In this document: positions 54,623-63,366 of the stretch, piece after piece | How the letters are laid out: each line of letters opens with the position of its first letter | Position numbering within the stretch: position 1 is the stretch's first letter | DNA from: Bacteroidota bacterium | GTDB taxonomy: Bacteria > Bacteroidota > Ignavibacteria > Ignavibacteriales > SURF-24 | Direction of reading: 5' to 3' | DNA: 64,000 nucleotides | Assembly: GCA_030706145.1 (NCBI GenBank) | Contig: JAUZPB010000001.1 | Span: 1 to 64,000, forward strand | Notes under the pieces: generated by a model | What the model was told of the DNA's origin: nothing | The model's database searches: none | The model's input: only the letters and a program-made list of their open reading frames with translations | Position numbers and translations under genes: made by a program

Positions 54623-54664
54623 AAGTCAATCAAAGCCAGAAAATAGGTTCAAGTTGACTTTTTT
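54623..54664 (+). terminator. Weak terminator after waaA
   Basis: AAGTCAA (54623-54629) can pair with TTGACTT (54654-54660), which is followed by more T residues. The loop is 24 bases and the stem short, so this is a low-confidence terminator about 100 bases past waaA. Confidence 0.3.
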
Positions 54665-54716
54665 ATTGCACTAATTACAAGAAATCCTTAATATTGCTGT
54701 AATAAGTAAGAAGAAG

Positions 54717-55280
54717 ATGGTTGGAAGTCTTGTAAATAGCATTGAGTTTTACGCAAATCTCGGTTCTACAGGCTACATTGAAGGGGTCAGAAGAGCCGGG
54801 CCTGTGCGTCCTATAGCTTCATCTCAAGAAGATGGTGGGAACTCAAATGCCAAAGATATCAATCAGGTCAATATAAATCGTGTTGCTTCAGAGAACATAG
54901 GGCAAGGGACTGAAAATAGTTATAAAACAAGCGGTGTCTATGTAGATATACTTTATCCACAATATGCCAAACAGTCCCCCATTTCAAAGCCACAACAATC
55001 ATTTAAATCAGTTCTTGAAGTCCTTATAAACCGTCCAGATTACAACTCGAGGATATACTCCCGTCCTGAAGCAAAAAAGGCTGAAAGTTCTGTAAAGATG
55101 TCCTCAACTAATAGCGATCTTAATATAGAGGAAAAAGGATATGTTCTCACTGTTCCAGGTGAGCATATGGACAAATTAAATGAAAGTCGTTCTCCAGCAA
55201 CTCTAAAAGATAAACTTTACGAACTCTATAACAGTAATCCATATGATTATTCAGGGTCGCTAGTAAATGTTACTGCCTGA
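54717..55280 (+). CDS. Hypothetical protein, disordered-like (187 aa)
   Basis: The protein opens MVGSLVNSIEFYANLGSTGY, has a Ser/Asn/Gln-rich, probably flexible middle, and ends with GYVLTVPGEHMDKLNESRSP and KLYELYNSNPYDYSGSLVNV. No signal peptide, membrane helix or known motif is seen. The ATG is preceded by a weak GAAGAAG. Codon use looks like that of the neighbours. It is convergent with the next gene, which shows a similar flexible N-terminal half; both may belong to a lineage-specific pair. I assign no function. Confidence 0.6.
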   Translation: MVGSLVNSIEFYANLGSTGYIEGVRRAGPVRPIASSQEDGGNSNAKDINQVNINRVASENIGQGTENSYKTSGVYVDILYPQYAKQSPISKPQQSFKSVLEVLINRPDYNSRIYSRPEAKKAESSVKMSSTNSDLNIEEKGYVLTVPGEHMDKLNESRSPATLKDKLYELYNSNPYDYSGSLVNVTA

Positions 55281-55323
55281 TTAAGCCCCATCCTCAGCAT
55301 CACTCGCTTTACATTAGTTTTAC

Positions 55324-55731
55324 TTAGCTTTTATTTCCAGGCTCTAAATATCCATGTCTTCTGTAAAGCTTAGCCTTATAGAGCCTTTTATCCCCTATTT
55401 CATTGACGATATAATGTTTTTCAGGTTTACCATTAACCTCTAGTACTTCATAGCCAACAATACCCTCTTTCATCAAAGAGGAAAGTATTTTCATAAACTC
55501 CTTTTTTTCCTCAGGATTCAGGTCACTAATATCAAGCCTATCCGGTTTTCCCAGGTTAAGGAAATTATCAATCTTATTAAAGACCCTCGAAGTATTTGAT
55601 ATTTCAATTGAATCTGGTTTTTCAGATACAATTGATTCATTATCTAAAGTCTCATTCTGTTTTGAAGTTAAAGTAAAAGAGTCCTTATTAACTACATTCC
55701 ATATACTTTTGATTGGACCGGTTGAGAGCAT
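55324..55731 (-). CDS. Hypothetical protein (135 aa)
   Basis: The first 60 residues are polar and probably disordered (SKQNETLDNESIVSEKPDSI). The rest looks folded: ISDLNPEEKKEFMKILSSLMKEGIVGYEVLEVNGKPEKHYIVNEIGDKRLYKAKLYRRHGY, a helix followed by beta strands. There is no signal peptide. I do not recognise the family; the 'PDxxEISxxS' start and helical segment recall small flagellar or anti-sigma regulators only vaguely. It is convergent with the previous unknown gene, 43 bases apart. Confidence 0.62.
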   Translation of the reverse strand: MLSTGPIKSIWNVVNKDSFTLTSKQNETLDNESIVSEKPDSIEISNTSRVFNKIDNFLNLGKPDRLDISDLNPEEKKEFMKILSSLMKEGIVGYEVLEVNGKPEKHYIVNEIGDKRLYKAKLYRRHGYLEPGNKS

Positions 55732-56166
55732 ACTTATTCCTTGCGCAAATAAAACACGATATGGGAGGAAATAAAATTATTTATACTTAGTTTATTATCG
55801 TATAAAATATTAAAAATTAAAGCATGCCGAAGATAGTATAAAAGGCAGCTTTCTTTCATATATGGGCTGTAATTTTTCTTAAAAGGTGGAGGAAAGGCAA
55901 GTTCTCCTTACTTTCATTAAATTTTTCTGCCCTTTGCCTAAGTAATTAAGCATCGCGACGCCTAAATTTTTTGTTTTTTAAAGCCTATTGCGTTAATTTT
56001 GTTTTTCAAAATATTTAAAGTTGTGTAATAATCTAGATTTTTGTTGAATTGAGCGTATTTCGTGGGAATTGGATCTATCTTCAACTTTTTCCCAATTTCG
56101 TCCGACCAACCACACAGGCTCATTAATTGCATTTTTATATCAATCATTCAGGAGTAATCATTAATA
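55732..56166. other. Intergenic region between two unknown genes and the DUF5020 gene
   Basis: About 435 AT-rich bases. A 61-codon minus-strand frame (55962-56147) lacks a ribosome-binding site and is treated as doubtful. No RNA gene or strong repeat is seen. A CAGGAGTAA at 56151-56159 sits before the DUF5020 ATG. Confidence 0.45.
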
Positions 56167-56841
56167 ATGAAAAGACTTATTGTATTTATGTTTTTTATTT
56201 TAGCTAGCAGAGCTTTTTCACAGAACCTTCAGTTACACTATGATTTTGGTAAAGACAGGAAGTATTTTACATCAACAATTGAGATGTTCAAGCCCGATGA
56301 ATATGGTTCAACATTTTTTTTCGTAGATATGGATTATAATCGTGGAGGTAACAATAGTGTTTCTCTTGCATACTGGGAAATTTCAAGATATGTTAATTTA
56401 CCTTTTGTAAATGGATTATCGGCTACTGTTCAGTACAACGATGGTATGCTACACATAAAAGGGACAAATATGGATGTACCTTTAGGGCACATTTGGCTTG
56501 CAGGTTTAAGTTACCCGATCAATCTAGGATTTGTAACACTAAACACAGATTTCCTCTTTAGGAAGGATTATCTTTCTGAAAACAAAGCTGATGGGCAGTT
56601 AACAACCACATGGTTTGTACCATTTTTAAGTGGCAAGTTTCAGTTTGATGGATTCATGGATATCTGGTCTACAAAGCAATCTGGAGAAAACAAAGTAGTT
56701 CTCCTTACAGAGCCACAAATATGGTTTAATCTTACAAATCATCTTGCTGTAGGAAGCGAAGTTGAAATAAGTAACAATTTCATTCCTGGAGAAAACAGCC
56801 TACAGGTAAATCCGACTTTAGCAGCTAAGTGGAATTTTTAA
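56167..56841 (+). CDS. DUF5020 outer-membrane protein (Tsx-like)
   Basis: The 224-residue protein has a signal peptide (MKRLIVFMFFILASRAFSQ) and a mature part rich in alternating beta strands (LQLHYDFGKDRKYFTSTIEMFKPDEYGSTFFFVDMDYN at its start), ending in Phe, as outer-membrane barrels do. Content fits DUF5020, a Bacteroidota family I recall as resembling the nucleoside channel Tsx. The NCS2 purine permease gene starts 7 bases after its stop, so both are likely in one operon. A shared nucleobase or nucleoside uptake role is inferred. Confidence 0.82.
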   Translation: MKRLIVFMFFILASRAFSQNLQLHYDFGKDRKYFTSTIEMFKPDEYGSTFFFVDMDYNRGGNNSVSLAYWEISRYVNLPFVNGLSATVQYNDGMLHIKGTNMDVPLGHIWLAGLSYPINLGFVTLNTDFLFRKDYLSENKADGQLTTTWFVPFLSGKFQFDGFMDIWSTKQSGENKVVLLTEPQIWFNLTNHLAVGSEVEISNNFIPGENSLQVNPTLAAKWNF

Positions 56842-56848
56842 GGAATAA

Positions 56849-58198
56849 ATGTCCATGAGGGAATCAATGATAAGCACATATTTTGATTTTAAGAACAATA
56901 AAACCGATTTAAAGACAGAAATACTAGCTGGAATAACTACTTTTCTTGCAGCTATGTATATTATTGTTGTTAATCCGGCAATTCTCAGCAAAACCGGAAT
57001 GCCATTTAATGCAGTACTTACAGCTACTGTTTTAGTTTGCGCATTCTGTACATTGATGATGGGTATATATGCAAAGAATCCAATTTTAGTTGCTCCAGGC
57101 ATGGGTTTGAATGCATTCTTTACTTTTTCAGTTGTCCTTGGAATGGGAGTAAAATGGGAAACTGCCTTAGGCGCCGTCTTTTGGGCCGGAGTTGCATTTT
57201 TACTTCTTTCAATTTTCAATGTTCGTACATATATAGTAAAAGCGATCCCGAAGCAGATCCGTTATGCAGTATCAGTTGGCATTGGGTTATTCATAGCTTT
57301 AATTGGACTTGTCAATGCGAAGTTTATAATATCCAATCCTGCCACTATAGTTGGGATAGGACATCTTGATCCAATAACAATAACGTTTTTAATTGGGATA
57401 CTGATCACATCAGTACTAATAATAAAGCGTATAAAAGGAGCAATAATTTTAGGGATAATTTCTACGACAATACTTGCTCTTCCAATTGGACGGCTCTATG
57501 GTGATGCCTCTCTAATTAACTTTGGTGTACCGACTTTAGTTACCTGGAAAGGTATCTTTGCTGCGCCAGACTTTAGTCTTGTTGGAAGGCTTGATTTTAT
57601 TGGGTCTTTACAGATTGCCATTTGGCCAGTAATATTTGCTTTCTTATTTACAGATATGTTCGATAGCCTATCTACATTTGTAGGTGTGGCAGAAGCAGCT
57701 GATCTTATAGATGAAAATGGTGAACCAAGGAATGTAAAGCAATCGCTTATTGTAGATGCGATTGCAACTACCGGTGCAGGTCTTGTAGGGTCAAGTGCAG
57801 GTACAGCATATATTGAATCAGCAACAGGTGTAGAAGAAGGAGGAAGAACAGGTATGACGGCAGTAATGGCTGGACTACTATTTCTCCCCTTTATGTTTAT
57901 TTCACCACTTTTATCAATAGTTCCTTCAATTGCAACTTCACCTGCTTTGGTTTTAGTTGGTGTTTTCATGATGAAGCCAGTTCTAAAGATAAACTGGTCA
58001 GAGCTTGATGATGCAATACCAGCATTTCTTGCACTTATACTAATCCCATTTACATATTCAATTACAGAAGGAATTGTTTGGGGATTTTTAAGCTGGACAT
58101 TAATAAAGCTTATACTTGGAAAGACAAAAGAAGTATCGCCAATGCTAATCGTAATTGATATATTTGCAATTATAGCTTTAGTGTTAGCTCAAAAGTAG
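56849..58198 (+). CDS. NCS2-family purine permease (AzgA/PbuG type)
   Basis: The 449-residue protein has 12-14 hydrophobic helices. It begins TDLKTEILAGITTFLAAMYIIVVNP, with PGMGLNAFFTFSVVLGMG and KQIRYAVSVGIGLFIALIGL, then FLFTDMFDSLSTFVGVAEAADLIDENG, SAGTAYIESATGVEEGGRTGMTAV and FTYSITEGIVWGF. These are the signature segments of the guanine/hypoxanthine/adenine permeases of the AzgA-like branch. It imports purine bases with protons. Seven bases separate it from the DUF5020 gene. Confidence 0.94.
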   Translation: MSMRESMISTYFDFKNNKTDLKTEILAGITTFLAAMYIIVVNPAILSKTGMPFNAVLTATVLVCAFCTLMMGIYAKNPILVAPGMGLNAFFTFSVVLGMGVKWETALGAVFWAGVAFLLLSIFNVRTYIVKAIPKQIRYAVSVGIGLFIALIGLVNAKFIISNPATIVGIGHLDPITITFLIGILITSVLIIKRIKGAIILGIISTTILALPIGRLYGDASLINFGVPTLVTWKGIFAAPDFSLVGRLDFIGSLQIAIWPVIFAFLFTDMFDSLSTFVGVAEAADLIDENGEPRNVKQSLIVDAIATTGAGLVGSSAGTAYIESATGVEEGGRTGMTAVMAGLLFLPFMFISPLLSIVPSIATSPALVLVGVFMMKPVLKINWSELDDAIPAFLALILIPFTYSITEGIVWGFLSWTLIKLILGKTKEVSPMLIVIDIFAIIALVLAQK

Positions 58199-58218
58199 AG
58201 AGTGTAAATAAAAGACTA

Positions 58219-58257
58219 AAAATCCCGTTTTCAAGTTTATTCTAAACGGGATTTTTT
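58219..58257. terminator. Bidirectional terminator between permease and rhomboid genes
   Basis: AAAATCCCGTTT (58219-58230) pairs perfectly with AAACGGGATTTT (58244-58255), flanked by A and T runs. It overlaps the end of the rhomboid gene on the minus strand and serves both convergent genes. Confidence 0.88.
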
Positions 58258-58987
58258 ATGATCTTCCAATAGCAAATATTTTTATAAGAATTACGCCAGC
58301 GATAAAACCACCAATGTGAGCTGCATAAGCCACTCCCCCTTCGTGAGAACCCAGATAGCCAAGGCCACTTATAAGCTGAAAAGCGAACCATATACCTAAG
58401 GCAACAATCGCAGGCACAACGGTTAAGATATTAAATAATATTACCCGTACCCTTCTTCTTGGGAAAAGTAGTATATATGCGCCCAATACACCTGATATGG
58501 CTCCCGAAGCGCCAAGCGAGGGAATAAGCATATTGCCGCCAAGAGCCGATGTTGCAAATACATGTGAAAGAGAAGCCAGTACTCCACAAACGAGATAGAA
58601 AATTAAGTATCTAAAGTGGCCCAACTTATTTTCAATATTATCACCAAAGACCCACAGGAAAATCATATTTCCAAAGATATGAGCTATTCCTCCATGCATA
58701 AACATTGAGGTTATTAGTGTTATATATACGCTTCCTGGTGTGGGCTGCAGTCCTGGTACATTAAATCTCTGATCGCTCACAGGATCATAGAGGACCTTGT
58801 CGTCAGTAACTATGTCTTTACCTGAAATAATTTCCTGTGGAACAGTTGCATATGCATAAGTAAACCTGTCATTAGTACCAATTCCCTGAAGAAAGACAAA
58901 GACAAAAATATTCAAGATAATAATAAGATAATTTATCGCAGGGAATAATTGGCGGTCGCTGTTATCATCACCAATAGGGAAAAGCAT
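58256..58987 (-). CDS. Rhomboid-family intramembrane serine protease
   Basis: The 243-residue protein has about six transmembrane helices. It carries the GxSG active-site motif in SLGASGAISGVLGAYILLFPRRRV, a preceding HIFGNMIFLWVFGDNIE helix and the catalytic His in AAHIGGFIAGVILIKI, so both dyad residues are present. The N-terminal loop (about 33-75) before the GSVYITLITSMFMHGG helix is long. AAGGAAAC precedes the ATG. The substrate is unknown; it is monocistronic. Confidence 0.93.
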   Translation of the reverse strand: MLFPIGDDNSDRQLFPAINYLIIILNIFVFVFLQGIGTNDRFTYAYATVPQEIISGKDIVTDDKVLYDPVSDQRFNVPGLQPTPGSVYITLITSMFMHGGIAHIFGNMIFLWVFGDNIENKLGHFRYLIFYLVCGVLASLSHVFATSALGGNMLIPSLGASGAISGVLGAYILLFPRRRVRVILFNILTVVPAIVALGIWFAFQLISGLGYLGSHEGGVAYAAHIGGFIAGVILIKIFAIGRS

Positions 58988-59419
58988 ATGAGTTTCCTTA
59001 AAGAAAGTTAACTATAAAGTATATTAGCTATAAAGTATTTAATAACTGACAAATGAGTTTTAGTAATATTAACAATCCCAAAAGATATAAAACGGCTATT
59101 ATTTAATTTGTTCTTATTTCCCAAAATGCGCAAATATTTTTTGCCTATTATTCCTCCAAAATGAATAAGATTCTGTCACAAAAAAACATTACTGGAGCTG
59201 TAATATTTCTGCATAAAAAAATTAAGAATAATTTCAACGTTCATAGAAATTATCTATTAGTTTTTTCACTTTGATAATTGCACCTAAACTAATTGTGACG
59301 TAAATTTAGTGTCTTTACTTGAGATTTGGGGAAATTAACTATATTATTATGTCGAGATAAAATAAATAACGCCCCCAACTTTCAGGTAATCTTATTCAAA
59401 CAAAAAAAAGGAGCATAAA
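58988..59419. other. Long intergenic region upstream of pckA
   Basis: About 430 bases, AT-rich, between the divergently oriented rhomboid and PEPCK genes. AAAAAGGAGCA at 59405-59415 is the pckA ribosome-binding site. The 5' leader may hold regulatory sites for gluconeogenic control, but I see no strong inverted repeat. Confidence 0.45.
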
Positions 59420-61030
59420 ATGATCCCAAAGGATAGAGTTATCGACCAATTAAATGAATTAGGGTTGAAAAACTTAAATGATGCCTTTTATAATCTTTCT
59501 ACAGGTCAGCTGTATGAAAGAGCTATTTACAGACGTGAAGGCGTTCTATCTCATTATGGACCAATCGTAGTCCGTACCGGTCAGCATACAGGAAGAAGTC
59601 CTAACGATAAGTTCATCGTAAAGGAAGCAACTAGTGAGAAATTTGTAAATTGGGGAAAGATCAACACTTCTATTGATGAAAAGAAGTTTGATCAGATCTT
59701 TGAAAAGATGAAGATCTACATTCAGAACAAAGATGTATTTGTTCAGGATTGTTATGCAGGAGCAGATCCTCAGTATAAATTAAGACTGAGAGTAATAACT
59801 GAAACTGCATGGCACAATGTTTTTGCCCGTAATTTATTTAGACGCATTGCCAGCAAGGAAGAACTTGCAAAACATGTTCCTGATTTCACAATTATTGACA
59901 TGCCTAATTTCCATGCAAATCCAGCAACAGATGGAACAAATTCAGAAGTATTTGTTATCATCAACTTCGCAAAGAAGCTGGTATTAATTGGTGGAACACA
60001 TTACGCAGGAGAAATAAAGAAATCAGCTTTCACAGTTCTGAACTACTTATTACCTCTAAAGGGTGTAATGTCAATGCATTGCTCTGCAAATATTGGTAAA
60101 GAAGATGATTCAGCTGTATTATTCGGATTATCAGGTACAGGAAAGACAACTCTTTCTGCTGATCCAAAACGTAGACTCATAGGTGATGATGAGCACGGAT
60201 GGAGTGATAATGGAATATTCAACTATGAAGGTGGTTGCTACGCAAAGGTTATCAGATTATCAGAAGAAGCTGAACCAGATATCTTCAAAACAACACGTAC
60301 GTTCGGAACAGTATTAGAAAATGTTAAGATTGATGCTGATACACGTTTACTCGATTTAGATGATGATACTTTGACAGAAAATACACGTGCTGCTTATCCT
60401 ATAACATTCATTGAGAATATTGAGCCAACTGGTCAGGGTGGACACCCACGCAATATCATCATGCTTACAGCAGATGCATTTGGAGTACTTCCTCCTGTTG
60501 CAAAATTAACAAACCAGCAGGCAATGTATCACTTCCTCTCTGGCTATACAGCAAAGGTTGCAGGTACAGAGAAAGGCATTACCGAACCAAAGGCTACATT
60601 CAGCACATGCTTCGGTGCTCCTTTCATGGTTCTTAATCCATCAGTCTATGCTGATCTTCTTGGTAAAAAGATCAAAGAGCACAATGTTAATTGCTGGTTG
60701 CTCAACACAGGCTGGACAGGCGGACCATACGGTGTTGGAAAACGTATGAAGATAGCATATACACGTGCTATGTTGGATGCAATCTTAAGTGGTGAGTTAG
60801 CAAAGGTTGAGACAAAAGAAGATCCATATTTTGGTCTTAATGTCCCAGTATCATGCCCTAACGTTCCACAGGAAGTTTTAGATCCAAGAAATACATGGCA
60901 GAGCAAAGAAGAATACGATAAGACTGCAGTAAAATTAGCTAATATGTTCCATGAGAACTTCAAACAGTTCGAAAAGAATGTTGAAGCTGACGTTATTAAT
61001 GCAGGTCCAAAAGCTCTGACAAATGCATAA
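59420..61030 (+). CDS. pckA: ATP-type phosphoenolpyruvate carboxykinase
   Basis: PEPCK turns oxaloacetate and ATP into PEP, CO2 and ADP. The 536-residue protein has VVRTGQHTGRSPNDKF, the GGTHYAGEIKKSAFTVLNYLLP segment, the kinase P-loop LFGLSGTGKTTLSAD followed by IGDDEHGW, RTFGTVLENV and WLLNTGWTGGPYGVGKRM. All mark the ATP-dependent family at normal length. With FBPase and PPDK it completes key gluconeogenic nodes. It is monocistronic with a strong terminator. Confidence 0.97.
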   Translation: MIPKDRVIDQLNELGLKNLNDAFYNLSTGQLYERAIYRREGVLSHYGPIVVRTGQHTGRSPNDKFIVKEATSEKFVNWGKINTSIDEKKFDQIFEKMKIYIQNKDVFVQDCYAGADPQYKLRLRVITETAWHNVFARNLFRRIASKEELAKHVPDFTIIDMPNFHANPATDGTNSEVFVIINFAKKLVLIGGTHYAGEIKKSAFTVLNYLLPLKGVMSMHCSANIGKEDDSAVLFGLSGTGKTTLSADPKRRLIGDDEHGWSDNGIFNYEGGCYAKVIRLSEEAEPDIFKTTRTFGTVLENVKIDADTRLLDLDDDTLTENTRAAYPITFIENIEPTGQGGHPRNIIMLTADAFGVLPPVAKLTNQQAMYHFLSGYTAKVAGTEKGITEPKATFSTCFGAPFMVLNPSVYADLLGKKIKEHNVNCWLLNTGWTGGPYGVGKRMKIAYTRAMLDAILSGELAKVETKEDPYFGLNVPVSCPNVPQEVLDPRNTWQSKEEYDKTAVKLANMFHENFKQFEKNVEADVINAGPKALTNA

Positions 61031-61103
61031 AATTAAGGTAATTTATTAAAGCCTTAAAGAAAGGATCTCAGAAACTTAAAATTGCGAGAGTTATTCCTTT
61101 TAC

Positions 61104-61138
61104 AGTCCCAGGGAAATTCCCCTGGGACTTTCTTTTTT
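61104..61138 (+). terminator. Intrinsic terminator of pckA
   Basis: AGTCCCAGGG (61104-61113) pairs perfectly with CCCTGGGACT (61120-61129) over a 6-base loop and is followed by a T-rich run. It is a canonical Rho-independent terminator. Confidence 0.92.
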
Positions 61139-61210
61139 CCCCTTCTTACTCTTTCCTTACTTGCTTAATTTTCAACTTACATTTTTATACTTTACGAAAA
61201 GCCAGATCTC

Positions 61211-61256
61211 ACAAAGCTTAAGTACACACAAAGCTTAAGTACACACAAAGCTTAAG
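61211..61256. repeat. Short tandem repeat, 17-bp unit
   Basis: ACAAAGCTTAAGTACAC occurs at 61211-61227 and 61228-61244 exactly and is followed by a partial third copy (61245-61256). Each unit contains AAGCTT and CTTAAG palindromes. It lies between the pckA terminator and the promoter region of the ASKHA gene and could be a set of operator sites or a slipped-strand repeat. Confidence 0.75.
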
Positions 61257-61388
61257 CAATCAGTATTCAAACTTGCAGGTTCTTTCTGTCTGCATTATAT
61301 TTGCCTCTGTCTTGAATCAGAGACTTCATTTAACATTAAGTATAATATTTATAGTAATAGCAATAAAAGCATAAGCAAAGGCTTTTGT

Positions 61389-63287
61389 GTGGAAAAAAAG
61401 GCTATGTCAGGTAAACATAGAGTGACATTTCTTCCTGAGAATAAGACAGGTTATTTCGAGGATAATACTTCCCTGCACAGTGCTGCTCTGAGTCTGGGGA
61501 TTGCGATCAATTCCACTTGTGGCGGAATTGGCAAGTGTGGCAAGTGCCGCATAGTTGAATTAAATTGCAATGAAAAAGAATTTTATGCTAAAGAGTTTTC
61601 TAAAGAGTTTTATACTAAGGAATTTGATATTAAAAAATTTAATACTGATGAATTATCAAATATCAGTCAAACCTGTAGTACTCAACTATTTCTTTCCTGT
61701 CAGCAAAAAATATCTAAAGACATGGTATGTTATATACCCGAAAGTTCCGTTACAAAAAATGAGCAAATAATGACAGATGGGAAAAGCGAAAATATTAAAC
61801 TTGAGCCAGACATAAAGAAAATATTCATAGAGGTTCCGCTTCCTCAGCTTGGAATAAAGTATTTTGATATTGATTCGGTAATTTCAGCACTAAATGAAAC
61901 AGGACTTAAGGTTTCAGCTTATTCATACAAAGCATCCACAAATATTTCACAGCTTTTAAGAGAGAGCAGTTACAAGGTAAGCTGCATAATTGAAGGCGAA
62001 GAGTTAATTGCAGTAGAAAGTGGTAATACTACAGACAGGTTTTATGGAATTGCAATCGACATAGGCACGACAACAATTGCAGCAAAACTCTTAAATTTGA
62101 ACAATGGTAAAACTGAGGCTATTACATCTGCCCTAAACAGTCAGCACATATATGGAGCAGATGTCATTTCGAGAGTAAATTTCATTATTGAAAATAAAGA
62201 TGGTCTTGAAAGGCTTCACGAGATCATAATAAATCAGATTAACCATCTAATTTGCATACTTTGCAATTTAGCCCAGATCGAACCCTTTGACATATATAAG
62301 ATCGTCATTGCAGGCAATACGATAATGCAGCATATAACGTTAAAGCTAGATCCAAGAAATCTTGCCTTCAGCCCATATACGCCTGTGATGCAAGGGCCAT
62401 TAAGTCTAGAAGCAAAATCATTAAAGATAGAACTTAATCCATCTGCAATATTATATTCGATTCCAAGCCTGGGAGGTTTTGTTGGAAGTGATATAACCTC
62501 AGTTTTAACTATACTAGATCTTGATGAAAGCAATACGCCAAAACTTGTCATAGATATTGGGACAAATGGTGAAGTTGTACTTGGTTCCAAAGAAAGAATA
62601 CTCTGCGCATCAGCTCCTGCCGGACCAGCTTGGGAAGGGGCTTGCATAACCTGCGGTATGCGTGCAAGCGAAGGAGCAATTGAAGCAGTATTGCTTAAAG
62701 AGGGTGATATTGAGTTTAAGACAATTGGAGATGTTGCACCCAAAGGCATTTGTGGCAGCGGAATAATAGACCTGATAACAAAACTACTTCATTGTGGAAT
62801 AGTAGACAATTGGGGAAGAATACTTTCATCTGAAGAGTTACCAATTAAGACCAGCAACAAACTTAAAAACCGCATAAAGAAAAGCAGTTGCAATCTTTAC
62901 GAAATTGATCTTATTGAGGGCAAGATAATTCTTTCTCAGCAAGATATACGAGAGATTCAACTTGCAAAGGCTGCAATTTCATCTACTATTGAAATTCTAA
63001 TGAAGGAGTTAAATATTGGTAAAAATGAAATCTCAGAGGTATATATTGCAGGAGCCTTTGGGAATCATTTGAATAGTGAAGATGCAATAGAACTTGGCCT
63101 TATTCCCAGGATCAGTCAAGAGAAAATTAACTTTATAGGTAATGCTGCTTTATCCGGAGCAGAGGCAGTACTATTATCTTCTGCAATAAGACAAAAAGCA
63201 GAACACCTATCAAAACTAATCGAATATGTTGAACTTTCAGGAAGAGAAGATTTTCAGGAGATCTTTATTAATTCGATGTTTTTTTAA
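61389..63287 (+). CDS. Ferredoxin-ASKHA corrinoid-activating ATPase (RamA/RACE type, DUF4445)
   Basis: The start is GTG 61389 with AAAGG 8 bases upstream; an in-frame ATG at 61404 is an alternative. The 632-residue protein has an N-terminal 2Fe-2S domain with Cys44, Cys50, Cys53 and Cys104. Between the third and fourth Cys lies a repetitive Lys-Glu-Phe run (about 62-90). A linker follows, then an ASKHA ATPase (about 215-620: GIAIDIGTTTIAAKLL, AGNTIMQH, LVIDIGTNGEVVLG, APAGPAWEGACI, GICGSGIIDLI, VYIAGAFGNHL). Proteins of this build reduce inactive Co(II) corrinoids to Co(I) in ATP-dependent fashion for methyltransferases, including MetH forms lacking their own activation domain. The next gene supports this. 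Confidence 0.9.
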   Translation: MEKKAMSGKHRVTFLPENKTGYFEDNTSLHSAALSLGIAINSTCGGIGKCGKCRIVELNCNEKEFYAKEFSKEFYTKEFDIKKFNTDELSNISQTCSTQLFLSCQQKISKDMVCYIPESSVTKNEQIMTDGKSENIKLEPDIKKIFIEVPLPQLGIKYFDIDSVISALNETGLKVSAYSYKASTNISQLLRESSYKVSCIIEGEELIAVESGNTTDRFYGIAIDIGTTTIAAKLLNLNNGKTEAITSALNSQHIYGADVISRVNFIIENKDGLERLHEIIINQINHLICILCNLAQIEPFDIYKIVIAGNTIMQHITLKLDPRNLAFSPYTPVMQGPLSLEAKSLKIELNPSAILYSIPSLGGFVGSDITSVLTILDLDESNTPKLVIDIGTNGEVVLGSKERILCASAPAGPAWEGACITCGMRASEGAIEAVLLKEGDIEFKTIGDVAPKGICGSGIIDLITKLLHCGIVDNWGRILSSEELPIKTSNKLKNRIKKSSCNLYEIDLIEGKIILSQQDIREIQLAKAAISSTIEILMKELNIGKNEISEVYIAGAFGNHLNSEDAIELGLIPRISQEKINFIGNAALSGAEAVLLSSAIRQKAEHLSKLIEYVELSGREDFQEIFINSMFF

Positions 63288-63366
63288 TAAGTTTGAAAGT
63301 ATAGCAAATCATCTTTCAAAATCTTGTTTTCAAGAAATTATTGTTCCCTATTAAAAATATTTATAA

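Larger units (their letters stand above)
61031..61388. other. Intergenic region between pckA and the ASKHA gene
   Basis: About 360 bases. It contains the pckA terminator (61104-61138), a three-copy 17-base tandem repeat (61211-61256) and an AT-rich promoter region. No gene is seen. Confidence 0.5.

Noticed and set aside
55962-56147. 61-codon minus-strand frame before the DUF5020 gene
   Set aside because: Composition is plausible for a protein, but no ribosome-binding site precedes it and no family is recognisable. It could be a gene remnant.
60646-60963. 105-codon minus-strand frame inside pckA
   Set aside because: It is a shadow of the conserved PEPCK C-terminal region.
62234-62749. 171-codon minus-strand frame inside the ASKHA gene
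   Set aside because: It lies opposite conserved ASKHA motifs and has no domain or start signal of its own.
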